The position numbers were made by a program, and so were the translations under genes. From an uncultured Kiritimatiellota bacterium (GTDB lineage Bacteria > Verrucomicrobiota > Kiritimatiellia > RFP12 > DVOR01): DNA of 54,580 bases. The stretch is from assembly GCA_944389565.1 (NCBI GenBank), contig CALXMV010000014.1, forward strand, positions 1 to 54,580, in the 5' to 3' direction. This document shows, piece by piece, positions 18,558 through 27,485 of the stretch. A model generated the notes under the pieces. It did not search any database. It worked only from the letters and a program-made list of their open reading frames with translations, and was not told the DNA's origin. Within the stretch, counting starts at the first letter, position 1, and each line of letters starts with the position of its first letter.

Positions 18558-18670
18558 CCGAAAGTCGGGAGGGTTGGGCCCGAAACCCTAAAGGTCTGCT
18601 CCGAAAGTCGGGAGGGTTTGGCCCCAAACCCTAAGGGGTTCGCCTTGGGAGTCGGGAGGGGTCGGGGGGG
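18558..18670 (+). repeat. Divergent-intergenic G-rich repeat, locus B (three units)
   Basis: Units begin near 18561, 18604 and 18649. The first two share AAAGTCGGGAGGGTT and continue as inverted repeats: GGGTTTGG/CCAAACCC at 18614-18631 and a related GGGTT/AACCC at 18571-18588, each followed by CCCTAA. The third unit is cut short and ends in seven Gs. They fill the space between the divergent gmd and TonB-receptor promoters, ending 10 bases before the receptor's -35 box. Confidence 0.85.
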
Positions 18671-18679
18671 AAAATTTGC

Positions 18680-18708
18680 TTGCCCCGATGGTTAGTTTGT
18701 GCTATCTT
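18680..18708 (+). promoter_or_regulatory. Promoter of the TonB-receptor operon, leaderless arrangement
   Basis: TTGCCC at 18680-18685, 17-nt spacer, TATCTT at 18703-18708 preceded by TGC. Nine bases separate the -10 box from ATG 18718 and there is no Shine-Dalgarno sequence. Confidence 0.75.
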
Positions 18709-18717
18709 CCCGCCATC

Positions 18718-20838
18718 ATGAAACGTTTTGCGTGTTTTTGGATGGCCGCCATCGGCGGGTTTTGCCAGGCGGCGTCGGCGGAGGCGCCGGCAGTGACGAA
18801 CGAGGTGGTGCGCGTGACGGCCGCGCCGCTCCCGAAATACCGCGTGGAGAGCAATGACGCGGGCACGCTCGTGGCCATGTCGCCGGAGCGCTCGCCCTTC
18901 ACCGTCGATTCGCTCACCGAGGACTTCATCCGCGAGCGCAACGCGACCGACCTCGACCAACTCATCGCCATGCAGCCCGGCGTCTATCAGGGCGGCAAGA
19001 CGGTCATGGCGCGCCAGGCGGGCACGTACACGATCCGCGGCTACTCGGGCAGCGAGGTGCTTCTGGGCGGGGTGCCGCTGACGGGTGGCGTCGGCACCTT
19101 TCTCGACCCGACGCTCCTGGAGCGGATCGACATCGTGAAGGGCCCCGTCGGCGGCGCGTATGGCAGCCAGATGGGGAGCATGACCGACCTCATGGGCGCG
19201 GGCGGCTCCATCCTGCTCCGGACCAAACGGCCCACCTTCGCCGAGGATTTCCATGACTTTCTCTTCAAGGGGTCGTATTCCAAGGACAGCGGCACGCGCC
19301 TGAAGGTGGCGGCCGACGTGAACCGCGCGCTCGTGGCCGAGCGTTTCGCCGTGCGCGTGCCGATGGCCTACGAATGGCGCGACCCGGGCTGGGCACCCGC
19401 CGGCGCCGGCCATGGCAAGACATTCTCCGCCGCGCCGAGCATGACCCTGCGCCTGACGGACCGTCTGGAGGCGGGGCTCGACCTCTTCTATCAGCACAGC
19501 GACCAACCGGCCTATCAGGGCGTCCGGATGCTCTACGGAAAGCCTTACGCCAGCGGCTGGGACGACACCTACACACGCCCCGGCGACCGGATGCGTTTCG
19601 AGACGTGGGGCGCCACCTTCCGCCTGGATGGTGACGTGACCGATTGGCTGGCCCTCCGCTCACGCGTCTCCTTCTTCCAGAGCGCGAACCGCTACGACTA
19701 TCGCGGCCCTTACTCGAACACCGGCTTCGACCCCGACCCCGCGAGCGACAAACGTTACGAATGGGGGGCCGGCGACCGCCTGATGCGCACCTTCTACGCC
19801 GGGCAGGACGCCATCCTCACCTTCGACACCTGGGGCGTGGAGCACACGTTTCTCCTGGGCGTGAACGCCACGGTCAAGGAGAGCCAAGGCTGGGGCGGGT
19901 TCACCTCCACCGGGCGGTCCGGCACCATCACCGAGGAAAATTACCTGCAGACCATCAAGGCCTCCGGCTATTCCGACACCCGCCAGGCGAAAATCGGCTT
20001 CGTGGCGCAGGAGGTGGCGAGTTGGCGGGGCCTCAGTCTGCTCGCCGGGATCCGCGCCGACTGGCACGACAGCGTGAACCATGTCCATGAATGGACCTTC
20101 TCCCCGCGCCTCGGCCTCTCCTACGACATCCTCGAGGAGGGGTGGGCCATCCTCTTCGCCAACGTCTCGCTCACCGACACGCCGAACTTCAACTACAAGG
20201 CCTGGCCGGACAACACCGGCACCTCCAAGGCCGACTACCTCGACAGCTCCTGGCGCGCCGTGCAGAAAGAGGCCGGACTCCGCGTCAATCCCGTCGGCTC
20301 GCTCTGGCTCTCCGGCACGCTCTTCCGCATCGACCAATCCAACGCCCCCATCGCGATGGACAACGACGTCACGGGCGAGGGCTATTACGCCGATGACGGC
20401 AAGACCTACTCGCAGGGCTTCGAGCTCTCCGCCTCCGGCGACCTCACCGAGGATTGGTCGCTCTATCTCGCCTACGCCTACATCGACTATTATGACAAGA
20501 CCAACGGGTTGCGCTTCGACCGCTTCCCGCCGCACGCCATCTCGTTCTGGACGAGCTACAAGGCGCCTTGGTTCTACGACGCCGTCTTCGGGTTCGGCGG
20601 GCGTTGGCGCGACGCCTGGATGATGACCTTCCGCGGCCAGCCCGCCGGCGAGGATCAGTGTGTCAAGCGCCTCCTCACCTTCGACGCCTCCGTCGATTTC
20701 CCCCTCTCCGAGAACCTCTCCGTCGGGCTCGCCGTGCGGAACATCTTCGATTCGCGCGGCGTGGAGTCCGCCCGCAACCTCCAGGCCTTCGCCAACGACG
20801 CCCGCACCTTCGAGCTCTTCGTCCGTTGCCGCTTCTGA
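18718..20838 (+). CDS. TonB-dependent outer-membrane receptor
   Basis: 706 residues. A signal peptide (MKRFACFWMAAIGGFCQAASA) is followed by a TonB-box-like NEVVRVTA, the plug domain (DLDQLIAMQPGVYQGG, TYTIRGYSGSEVLLGGVPL, ERIDIVKGPVGGAYGS) and a beta barrel ending in Phe (FELFVRCRF). The plug resembles siderophore/iron-complex receptors more than SusC. It imports a ligand across the outer membrane using TonB energy; the ligand is not evident. It is followed after seven bases by an ABC ATPase and FtsX permease, so the three probably act in one envelope process. ATG 18718 is chosen because the promoter lies just before it. Confidence 0.9.
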   Translation: MKRFACFWMAAIGGFCQAASAEAPAVTNEVVRVTAAPLPKYRVESNDAGTLVAMSPERSPFTVDSLTEDFIRERNATDLDQLIAMQPGVYQGGKTVMARQAGTYTIRGYSGSEVLLGGVPLTGGVGTFLDPTLLERIDIVKGPVGGAYGSQMGSMTDLMGAGGSILLRTKRPTFAEDFHDFLFKGSYSKDSGTRLKVAADVNRALVAERFAVRVPMAYEWRDPGWAPAGAGHGKTFSAAPSMTLRLTDRLEAGLDLFYQHSDQPAYQGVRMLYGKPYASGWDDTYTRPGDRMRFETWGATFRLDGDVTDWLALRSRVSFFQSANRYDYRGPYSNTGFDPDPASDKRYEWGAGDRLMRTFYAGQDAILTFDTWGVEHTFLLGVNATVKESQGWGGFTSTGRSGTITEENYLQTIKASGYSDTRQAKIGFVAQEVASWRGLSLLAGIRADWHDSVNHVHEWTFSPRLGLSYDILEEGWAILFANVSLTDTPNFNYKAWPDNTGTSKADYLDSSWRAVQKEAGLRVNPVGSLWLSGTLFRIDQSNAPIAMDNDVTGEGYYADDGKTYSQGFELSASGDLTEDWSLYLAYAYIDYYDKTNGLRFDRFPPHAISFWTSYKAPWFYDAVFGFGGRWRDAWMMTFRGQPAGEDQCVKRLLTFDASVDFPLSENLSVGLAVRNIFDSRGVESARNLQAFANDARTFELFVRCRF

Positions 20839-20845
20839 TTCTGCC

Positions 20846-21571
20846 ATGAACGCGCTTCACGCCATCGATCTCGCCAAGACCTTCCGGGTCGAGGGGCGCG
20901 CCGTCGAGGCCCTGCGGGGCGTCTCCCTCGCCGTGCCGCAGGGCGCCTTCCATGCCGTCATGGGGCCCTCGGGCTCCGGCAAGTCCACGCTCCTCAACCT
21001 GCTCGCCGGCCTGCTCCCGCCGGATGGCGGCTCCGTTGCCGTCTCCGGGCAGTCGCTCGCCGGGCTCTCCGACCGCGCGCTCACGCTCTTGCGCCGCCGT
21101 GCGGTGGGGATCATCTTCCAGGACTGCAACCTCGTCCCCTCGCTCACCGTCGCGCAGAACGTCGCGCTCCCGGCCCTGCTCGACGGCCGCGCGTTGCCCG
21201 AAGGGCGGCTCGAACGCCTGCTCGGCCTGGTGGGGCTGACCCATCGCCGGGACCAGCCCGCCGACCGCCTCTCCGGCGGCGAGGCGCAACGCACCGCCAT
21301 CGCCCGCGCGTTCGCCATGGAGCCAGGCATCATCCTGGCCGATGAGCCGACGGGCAACCTCGACTCCCCCGCCGCCGCCGACTTCTGCGCCACGATCACC
21401 CGCCTGAACCGCGAGCTCGGCACCGCCATCCTGCTCATCTCGCACGACCCGCAGGTCGCCGCAGCCGCGGACGTCGTGCACGTGCTGCGCGACGGCCGCA
21501 TCGTCGGCTCCTTCGAGACGGGCCACGATCCGGCGCGCGTCTCCGGCCGTTACCTGGGGCTGATGGCGTGA
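20846..21571 (+). CDS. ABC transporter ATP-binding protein, LolD/MacB type
   Basis: 241 residues with Walker A GPSGSGKST, Q-loop FQDCN, signature LSGGEAQRTAIARAF, Walker B ILADEPTGNLDS and the His switch ISHD. The pattern GNLDSPAA and the SLTVAQNVALPALL segment put it with the MacB/LolD/FtsE group that works with FtsX-fold permeases. Starts seven bases after the receptor gene and overlaps the permease start (GTGA). Confidence 0.92.
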   Translation: MNALHAIDLAKTFRVEGRAVEALRGVSLAVPQGAFHAVMGPSGSGKSTLLNLLAGLLPPDGGSVAVSGQSLAGLSDRALTLLRRRAVGIIFQDCNLVPSLTVAQNVALPALLDGRALPEGRLERLLGLVGLTHRRDQPADRLSGGEAQRTAIARAFAMEPGIILADEPTGNLDSPAAADFCATITRLNRELGTAILLISHDPQVAAAADVVHVLRDGRIVGSFETGHDPARVSGRYLGLMA

Positions 21572-24273
21572 GCGCGGTCGGCCTGCTGTTCAGGGACGTC
21601 CTGCGCCGCGACCGCGTGCGCCTGGCGTGCGCCGCGCTGGGGGTGGCCGCCGCGGCCGCCCTGCTCGCGTGGGCCGTGGGCTTGGCCGAGACCACCGTGG
21701 GCCAATGCCGCCCGCTCGCCGAGAGCATGGGCAAACCCTTCGATTGCTGGGTCGCCACGGGACGCGCGGCCGCGGCCGCGCCGAAAGGCTCCGGGATGCA
21801 GACCCTCGCGCACGGATCGCCCTTCAAGATGATCCCCAAGGCCGTCGCCGACGCCGTCAAGGCCTCGCCCGACATCGCCGCGCTCCTCGCCACGACCGTT
21901 TTCCGGTGCCGCATCGATTGGCGCCCCGACGGACGCCCGCCCCAAGGCCCCGGAGTCGTCGGCGGCATCGCGCCGGTGCGCGACTTCCCGGAATGCCCCT
22001 ATCCCGACGGCCTCGCCGCCGGGCGCTGGCCGCGCGCCGACGCCGCCACGCCGGAGTTCGTCATCTCCCCGCGCGCTTTCGGCGAGGAGGGCCTGCGCGA
22101 CGCGCCGCCCGTCGGGACGCGCCTTCCCGTCGTTACCCCTTCCGGCCGCGTCGAGGCCATCGTCTGCGGCTATCTCGCCGAGACGATCCGGCCTGTCGGC
22201 GGCTTCCCCTCCATGTTCGCCAGCGACAGCCTGGCGGACGCCGCCGCGCTCGCCGAGACCGGTGGCGGCTGCAATCTCATGCTCATCCGCCTGAAGCCCG
22301 GCCGCTCGCCCGCCGCGCTCGCCGAGACCGTCAGGACCGTCTCGCCGGATGACGACGCCGCGACGTTGGTCACCCGCCAAGGGCTCCTGCGCCAACTCCG
22401 CTCCGACGCCACGAACAACCTGCTCTTCCAGTTGCCGCTCCTCGTCGCCTTGGCGTGCGTGGCGACCTTCTGCATGATTTTCAACGCGCTGTGCGTGGGG
22501 CTGGAGCAGAATCGCGTGCGTTACGCCCGGCTCCGCGCCCTCGGCATGACCGCCGGCCAGCTGATGGGGCTTGTCGCCCGCGAGGCCGGGTGGCTCGCCG
22601 GGGTGGGGGGCGTGGCGGGGGGCGCGCTCGGCGTGGGCGTCCTCGCCGGGTTCGTCGCCGCCCATCCGCTCGCCTTCCCGGACGGGCTCATGGTGGGCTG
22701 GGCGACGCCCGTCGCCGTGGCGGGGCTGTTGGCGCTCGCGGCCGCCGTGGCGCTGGCCGTGCCGTTGCGCCGCGCCGCGCGGCTCCGCCCCTGCGAGTTG
22801 CGCGTGCGCCCGGAGGGGTGGCGCGTGCGCCATCCGTTCCTGCGGGGGCTCGGCGCGTTCGCGCTCACCCTGCCGGTGCTCTTCACCCTGGTGCCCTTCT
22901 CGCCCAACCCGCTCTGGCGGAGCGCGTGGTTCCTGCTTGTCGGCCTGCCGCTCGCGATCTGGGGGCTGATCGCCCTGACCCGGCCGCTGCTGGCGCTTTG
23001 CGAGACCGTGCTCGCGCGTCCGCTCGGCGCGTGTCTGGGGTTGGCGCCGGCCCTGTTGCGCGGCGTGCTGACCCGTTCGGCGGATCGCAACGCCCGCATG
23101 GCCCTCACGCTGACGGCGGGGCTTGGCGCCTTCTTCGCCATCCACATCTGGGGGGCCTCGCTCACCGAGCCCTTCGTGCCCTCCCGTGACTTCCCGCCCG
23201 CCATCGTCTCGCTCCTCCCGAACGGCGTCAGCCAAACCTGCGCGGGGACGTTGCTCGACGCGCTCCGGGCGGAAGGGATGCCGGGCCGGCCCTTCTTTGC
23301 CGAGCAATACCGCCTCGCCGAGGAGGACTATCAGGCCATCGGGCGCCGAGCCGGCCGACTCCCCGCGCAGAACAACGTCCTGCTCATCGCCACGCCCGGC
23401 GAGACGGGCGTCACCGTCACCGAGATGTTCGCGCGCCAATGCCGCCTCCGCGTCGGTGACACCTTCGCCATCCAGCGGTTGGGTGCCGACGGGGCGGTGC
23501 GCGCCCTGCCGCTGAGGATCACGCGGGTCGTCCGTTGCAATTGGCATCTCGTCACCGCCCGTGCCGGGCTCCGCGCCCGCGAGGGGGCGCCCTTCGGCAC
23601 GCTCGGCCCCGTCTTCGTGGGGATGGACGTCGCCGCGGCGTGGGATCCCGCGCGTGCCGCGCGTGTCCGCTTCCTGTGGGTGGATGCCCTGCGGCCCGCA
23701 CGCGACGACACGCTCTACACGCTCGCGGAGACCCTGGAGGAACGGCTTCGGCGTCTGGCCGAACGTGACCCGGAGCCGTACGTCGCGGGGAATCGCCGTG
23801 CCCGATCCGCCCCGCCCAACGCCACCGTCCATCTGTGCGACGAGATCGCCACCGGGACCCTCGCCCACAGCGCCGAGCTTCTCGGCGAGCTCGCCCGTAT
23901 CCCGCTCTGGTCGCTCCTGATCCTCTGCGTCGGTTTTGTCTCCCTCCTCGCCGCCAACGTCCGTGCGATGGCCGGGGAACTCCGCACGCTTCATGCCATC
24001 GGCATGACCCGGGCGCAGATGGGGCGTTTCCTTGCGGCGCAGGCGCTGTCGCTCAGTCTGGCCGCCATCCTGCTCTCCCTTCTCCTCGGGCTCACCGTCG
24101 GCTGGGGGTTCACCGGGTGGACGTTGGCCTGGATGCCGTTTGGCGGGCTTCCCACCACGCTCGTCCTCCCGTGGCCCCGGCTTCTCCAAGGCGCCGCCGT
24201 CCTGCTCGCCGCCACCCTGCTCGTCACCCCCCTGCCCATCGCGCTTATCCTTCGCGCCCTTCTGCGGCGCTGA
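21568..24273 (+). CDS. Large FtsX-family ABC permease
   Basis: 901 residues, starting at GTG 21568 overlapping the ATPase stop. Two FtsX-type units are visible: an N-terminal membrane segment (LACAALGVAAAAALLAWAVGL), a ~230-residue extracytoplasmic domain, a central bundle (LPLLVALACVATFCMIFNAL; EAGWLAGVGGVAGGALGVGVLAGF), a second soluble domain (~510-760) and a C-terminal bundle (LWSLLILCVGFVSLLAANVRAM; LAAQALSLSLAAILLSLLLGL). Such permeases move lipids, lipoproteins, peptides or antibiotics, mostly outward, and do mechanical work on periplasmic partners rather than import small ligands. No MacA-like adaptor is encoded nearby. Confidence 0.85.
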   Translation: MSAVGLLFRDVLRRDRVRLACAALGVAAAAALLAWAVGLAETTVGQCRPLAESMGKPFDCWVATGRAAAAAPKGSGMQTLAHGSPFKMIPKAVADAVKASPDIAALLATTVFRCRIDWRPDGRPPQGPGVVGGIAPVRDFPECPYPDGLAAGRWPRADAATPEFVISPRAFGEEGLRDAPPVGTRLPVVTPSGRVEAIVCGYLAETIRPVGGFPSMFASDSLADAAALAETGGGCNLMLIRLKPGRSPAALAETVRTVSPDDDAATLVTRQGLLRQLRSDATNNLLFQLPLLVALACVATFCMIFNALCVGLEQNRVRYARLRALGMTAGQLMGLVAREAGWLAGVGGVAGGALGVGVLAGFVAAHPLAFPDGLMVGWATPVAVAGLLALAAAVALAVPLRRAARLRPCELRVRPEGWRVRHPFLRGLGAFALTLPVLFTLVPFSPNPLWRSAWFLLVGLPLAIWGLIALTRPLLALCETVLARPLGACLGLAPALLRGVLTRSADRNARMALTLTAGLGAFFAIHIWGASLTEPFVPSRDFPPAIVSLLPNGVSQTCAGTLLDALRAEGMPGRPFFAEQYRLAEEDYQAIGRRAGRLPAQNNVLLIATPGETGVTVTEMFARQCRLRVGDTFAIQRLGADGAVRALPLRITRVVRCNWHLVTARAGLRAREGAPFGTLGPVFVGMDVAAAWDPARAARVRFLWVDALRPARDDTLYTLAETLEERLRRLAERDPEPYVAGNRRARSAPPNATVHLCDEIATGTLAHSAELLGELARIPLWSLLILCVGFVSLLAANVRAMAGELRTLHAIGMTRAQMGRFLAAQALSLSLAAILLSLLLGLTVGWGFTGWTLAWMPFGGLPTTLVLPWPRLLQGAAVLLAATLLVTPLPIALILRALLRR

Positions 24274-24326
24274 CCGCGCGCCGGCCGCCAAATCAAATAG
24301 TACTTCCAGTACGTGCGCAAATCGGG

Positions 24327-24332
24327 TATAAT
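24327..24332 (+). promoter_or_regulatory. -10 box for thrS-infC
   Basis: Consensus TATAAT 32 bases before ATG 24365. No good -35 box is visible at 16-18 bases upstream and there is no TG extension. Confidence 0.55.
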
Positions 24333-24364
24333 GGGCGCAAACATTGAGGAGCAAAGACGAAGCG

Positions 24365-26104
24365 ATGAACGCGACGATCGAGGAAATCCGGCACAGCGCG
24401 GCGCATTTGGTGGCGTCGGCGGTGTGCTCGCTGTTCGATAACGTGAAGATTGACATCGGGCCGGCGACCGACGACGGCTTCTACTACGACTTTGATTTGG
24501 AGCATCGGCTCACCGCCGAGGATTTCCCCGCCATCGAGAAGGCCGTGCGCAAACTCATCGGCGCCAAGCTCCCCTTCGTGCGCGAGGAGCTCACCCGCGA
24601 GCAGGCCAAGGAACTCTTCAGGGATCAGCCCTACAAGCTGGAGCGCCTGGCCGACATCCCCGAGGGTGAGCCGATCTCGGTCTACCGCACGGGCGACTAC
24701 GTGGATCTCTGCCGCGGTCCGCACGTGCCGCACAGCGGATGCGTCGGCGCCGTCAAGCTCATGAGCGTGGCGGGCAGTTATTACCGCGGCGACGAGCACA
24801 ACAAGATGCTCCAGCGCCTCTACGGGATCGCCGCCTCCTCCCAGAAGGAACTCGACGCCATCGTCGCGCGGATCGAGGAGGCCAAGCGCCGCGACCATCG
24901 GAAGCTGGGCAAGGAGCTTGAGCTCTTCACCATCACCGAGAGCGTCGGCCCCGGCCTCGCGCACTGGCTCCCCAAGGGTGCGCGCGTCCGCGTCGCCATC
25001 GAGGATTATTGGCGGCGTGAGCATTTCCGCCACGGCTACGAGATGCTTTTCACCCCGCACATCGGCCGCGCGAACCTGTGGGAGACCTCCGGGCATTTGG
25101 GCTTCTACAAAGACAGTATGTTCCCGGCGATGAGCGTCACCGAGGGCGACGGCGCGAAGACCTCGCAGGAGGCCTATTACGTCAAGCCGATGAACTGCCC
25201 CTTCCACATCCAGGCCTACCTCTTCAAGAAGTACAGCTACCGCGACTTGCCGCTTCGGTGGGCCGAGCTCGGCACCGTCTACCGCTACGAGAAGGACGGC
25301 GTGCGCCATGGGCTCTTCCGCGTCCGCGGCTTCACGCAGGACGACGCGCACATCTTCTGCGCGCCCGAGAAGATCGAGGACGAGATCCGTTTCACCGTCC
25401 GCTTCTGCCTCAAGGTGCTCCGCCGCTTCGGCTTCACCGACATCTCCGCCTACCTCTCCACCAAACCCGAGAAGGCCGTCGGCGATCCCGCCAAATGGGA
25501 GCAGGCCACCGCCTCGCTGCGCCATGCGTTGGAGGCGGAGGGGTTGGCCTATGAGGTCGACGAGGGCGGCGGCGCCTTCTATGGCCCGAAGATCGACATG
25601 AAGATCAAGGATGCCTTGGGCCGCGAATGGCAGCTCGGCACCATCCAGTTCGACTTCAACCTTCCCGAGCGCTTCCACCTCACCTACACCGGCGAGGATG
25701 GCCATGAGCACCAGCCTTACATGGTCCACCGTGCCCTTCTCGGCTCGTTGGAGCGTTTCTTCGGCATCCTTATCGAGCATTACGCCGGCGCCTTCCCCAC
25801 ATGGCTCGCGCCCGTCCAGGCCAAGGTGCTCAACATCACCGACGCCCAGCTGCCGTTCGCCAAGGAGGTTTTGGCGCGTCTCGCCGCCGCCGATCTGCGG
25901 GTCGAGGGCGATTGGGCCAACGACAAGATCGGCGCCAAGATCCGCAAGGCCACCTTGGCCAAGACGCCCTATATGCTTGTCATCGGCGGCCGCGAGGCCG
26001 AGGCCGGCGTCGTCGCCGTCCGTTCCCGCGAGAAGGGTGACCTTGGCACCATGACGCCCGACGCTTTCATCGCGATGGTCCGCGAAGAGACCTCCGAGGA
26101 ATAA
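24365..26104 (+). CDS. thrS: Threonyl-tRNA synthetase, lacking the N-terminal TGS domain
   Basis: 579 residues. It begins directly with the editing domain (RHSAAHLVASAV with the HxxxH motif, later GPHVPHSG) and goes on to the class II catalytic core: motif 2 with RYEKDGVRHGLFRVRGFTQDDAH, the zinc-binding Cys in MNCPFHI, motif 3 HRALLGSLERFFG, and the C-terminal anticodon domain (VLNITDAQLPFAKEVL). Most bacterial ThrRS have a ~60-residue TGS domain first; it is missing, and no in-frame coding for it exists upstream of the promoter. ATG 24365 is used; GAGGAG is 13 bases upstream, rather far, and an in-frame TTG at 24344 is an alternative. Followed by infC. Confidence 0.95.
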   Translation: MNATIEEIRHSAAHLVASAVCSLFDNVKIDIGPATDDGFYYDFDLEHRLTAEDFPAIEKAVRKLIGAKLPFVREELTREQAKELFRDQPYKLERLADIPEGEPISVYRTGDYVDLCRGPHVPHSGCVGAVKLMSVAGSYYRGDEHNKMLQRLYGIAASSQKELDAIVARIEEAKRRDHRKLGKELELFTITESVGPGLAHWLPKGARVRVAIEDYWRREHFRHGYEMLFTPHIGRANLWETSGHLGFYKDSMFPAMSVTEGDGAKTSQEAYYVKPMNCPFHIQAYLFKKYSYRDLPLRWAELGTVYRYEKDGVRHGLFRVRGFTQDDAHIFCAPEKIEDEIRFTVRFCLKVLRRFGFTDISAYLSTKPEKAVGDPAKWEQATASLRHALEAEGLAYEVDEGGGAFYGPKIDMKIKDALGREWQLGTIQFDFNLPERFHLTYTGEDGHEHQPYMVHRALLGSLERFFGILIEHYAGAFPTWLAPVQAKVLNITDAQLPFAKEVLARLAAADLRVEGDWANDKIGAKIRKATLAKTPYMLVIGGREAEAGVVAVRSREKGDLGTMTPDAFIAMVREETSEE

Positions 26105-26145
26105 TCCCAGACCACAGGAAACACAGAACAAAAGGAGCCGCCGCC

Positions 26146-26817
26146 TTGGCACTTCCCCCCCGCCCCCGTCAGGAACAGAACGGCCGCAAGGCCGCCACCT
26201 TCATCCGCACCAACTTCAAGATTCGCGTGCCCGAGGTGCGCGTGGTCGACGCCACCGGCAAGATGCTCGGCGTCATGCCCACCCGCAAGGCCCAGGCGCT
26301 TGCCGAGGCCCAGGGGCTCGACTTGGTGGAAATCACCCCCAACGCCCAGCCTCCCCTCTGCAAGATCATGGATTACGGCAAGTTCCGCTACGAGGAGAGC
26401 ATCCGCCAGAAGCAGGCCCGCAAGAACGCCAAGTCCACCCAGGTCAAGGAAATCAAGTTCCATTCGGGTACCGACGTCGGCGACCTCACCCGCAAGGTGA
26501 AGGAGATTCTCGGCTTCATCGAGCAGGGCAACAAGGTCAAAATCTCCCTCAAGTTCCGCGGGCGCGAGAACGCCCACCGCGAGCTGGGCATCGAGATGAT
26601 CGAGAAGGTCATCGGCCTTTGCGCCGAGAAGACCACCGTGGAACAGGCACCGAAACTCGTCGGCCGCGACCTCTCCGCGCTCTTGGCGCCGCGCTCCACC
26701 AAGGGTGGCGTCCGCAAGAGCGCCGATCCCGCCGCGCCCACCGCTCCCAAGACCGGCCTCGCGCCGACCGTCGCCCCCGCGCCCCGCGCCGTCGGGCTCA
26801 GCCCCACCCAGCCCTGA
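26146..26817 (+). CDS. infC: Translation initiation factor IF-3, TTG start
   Basis: 223 residues. IF-3 N-domain (NFKIRVPEVRVVDATGKMLGVM, LVEITPNAQPPLCKIMDYGKFRYE) and C-domain (KEIKFHSGTDVGDLTRKVKEILGFIEQGNKVKISLKFRGRE). No ATG or GTG is available before the conserved core; the only start fitting the strong AAAGGAG at 26131-26137 is TTG 26146, eight bases on. IF-3 mRNAs elsewhere use rare starts for autoregulation. The product has a ~45-residue Pro/Ala-rich C-terminal tail not found in the usual ~175-residue protein. The rpmI-rplT genes that commonly follow infC are absent. Confidence 0.95.
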   Translation: MALPPRPRQEQNGRKAATFIRTNFKIRVPEVRVVDATGKMLGVMPTRKAQALAEAQGLDLVEITPNAQPPLCKIMDYGKFRYEESIRQKQARKNAKSTQVKEIKFHSGTDVGDLTRKVKEILGFIEQGNKVKISLKFRGRENAHRELGIEMIEKVIGLCAEKTTVEQAPKLVGRDLSALLAPRSTKGGVRKSADPAAPTAPKTGLAPTVAPAPRAVGLSPTQP

Positions 26818-26819
26818 CG

Positions 26820-27443
26820 ATGCGCCTCGTCCTCGTCGGCCCCGGGCGCATCGGCGCTGCGCTGATTCCCGGGCTCGTCGAGGCGGGGGATGGCGTCGCC
26901 GTGCTCTCGCGCCGGGAGTACGGCGATTTCCTTGATCCGTTTTTCGACCCGTGGCGTGCCGTCGCGGGGTTGCCTGCGTGCGACGCCGCAATCCTGCTTG
27001 CCGGGCGGTTCGAGCTGAACGCCGACGTCGAACGCATGGGGCAGGCCAACGCCACCGGCCCGATCAACGTGGCCGAGGCCATCCACGCGCGTTTCCCCGC
27101 CGCGCAGATCGTCACGTTTCTTGACGCGCGGATCGGCCGTCGCGAGGCGACGATCCCGCCGGCCGTCCGGGCTTACCTGGGCGCCAAGCGACGCCTTGCG
27201 CGCTGGACGCTCGCCGCGGCGCGGGCCTGGGCGCCGGAGGGCGCGCGCGTCAATGCCATCGCCCCGGGGCCCGTCCTCCCGCCGCCCGACAGGGCCCACT
27301 CCGAGAAGGCCGGCCCCGTCCTCACCCCGCGCCCGACGGTCCCCGACATCGCCGCGGCGTTGCGCTTCCTCCTCGCCACCCCCTCCGTCACGGGGCAGAT
27401 CCTCTATGTGGACGCCGGGCAGCACCTTCTGACGCGCTTTTGA
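26820..27443 (+). CDS. Short-chain dehydrogenase-like protein (FolM/pteridine reductase-like)
   Basis: 207 residues. The N-terminal GPGRIGAALIPGLVEAG is a Rossmann dinucleotide motif in a shortened form; YLGAKRRLARWTLAAARAWAPEGARVNAIAPGPV matches the SDR Tyr-x3-Lys and following strand (Tyr in AYLGAKR). The pattern and the DIAAALRFLLATPSVTGQILYVDAGQHL ending resemble dihydromonapterin/pteridine reductases, but the assignment to a substrate is tentative. Starts 2 bases after the infC stop. Confidence 0.75.
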   Translation: MRLVLVGPGRIGAALIPGLVEAGDGVAVLSRREYGDFLDPFFDPWRAVAGLPACDAAILLAGRFELNADVERMGQANATGPINVAEAIHARFPAAQIVTFLDARIGRREATIPPAVRAYLGAKRRLARWTLAAARAWAPEGARVNAIAPGPVLPPPDRAHSEKAGPVLTPRPTVPDIAAALRFLLATPSVTGQILYVDAGQHLLTRF

Positions 27444-27445
27444 TT

Positions 27446-27475
27446 TTGCGAAACGGCGAGTCCTTTTGCTATAAT
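27446..27475 (+). promoter_or_regulatory. Promoter of the alcohol dehydrogenase gene, near-leaderless
   Basis: TTGCGA at 27446-27451, 18-nt spacer, TATAAT at 27470-27475 preceded by TGC. Ten bases separate the -10 box from ATG 27486, although a GAGG lies inside that gap, where it would not be transcribed if initiation occurs at the usual distance. Confidence 0.75.
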
Positions 27476-27485
27476 CGAGGGACTT

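Noticed and set aside
18558..18670. CRISPR-like array
   Set aside because: Only three units, 43-46 bp apart, internally palindromic over most of their length, with no distinct spacers and no cas genes.
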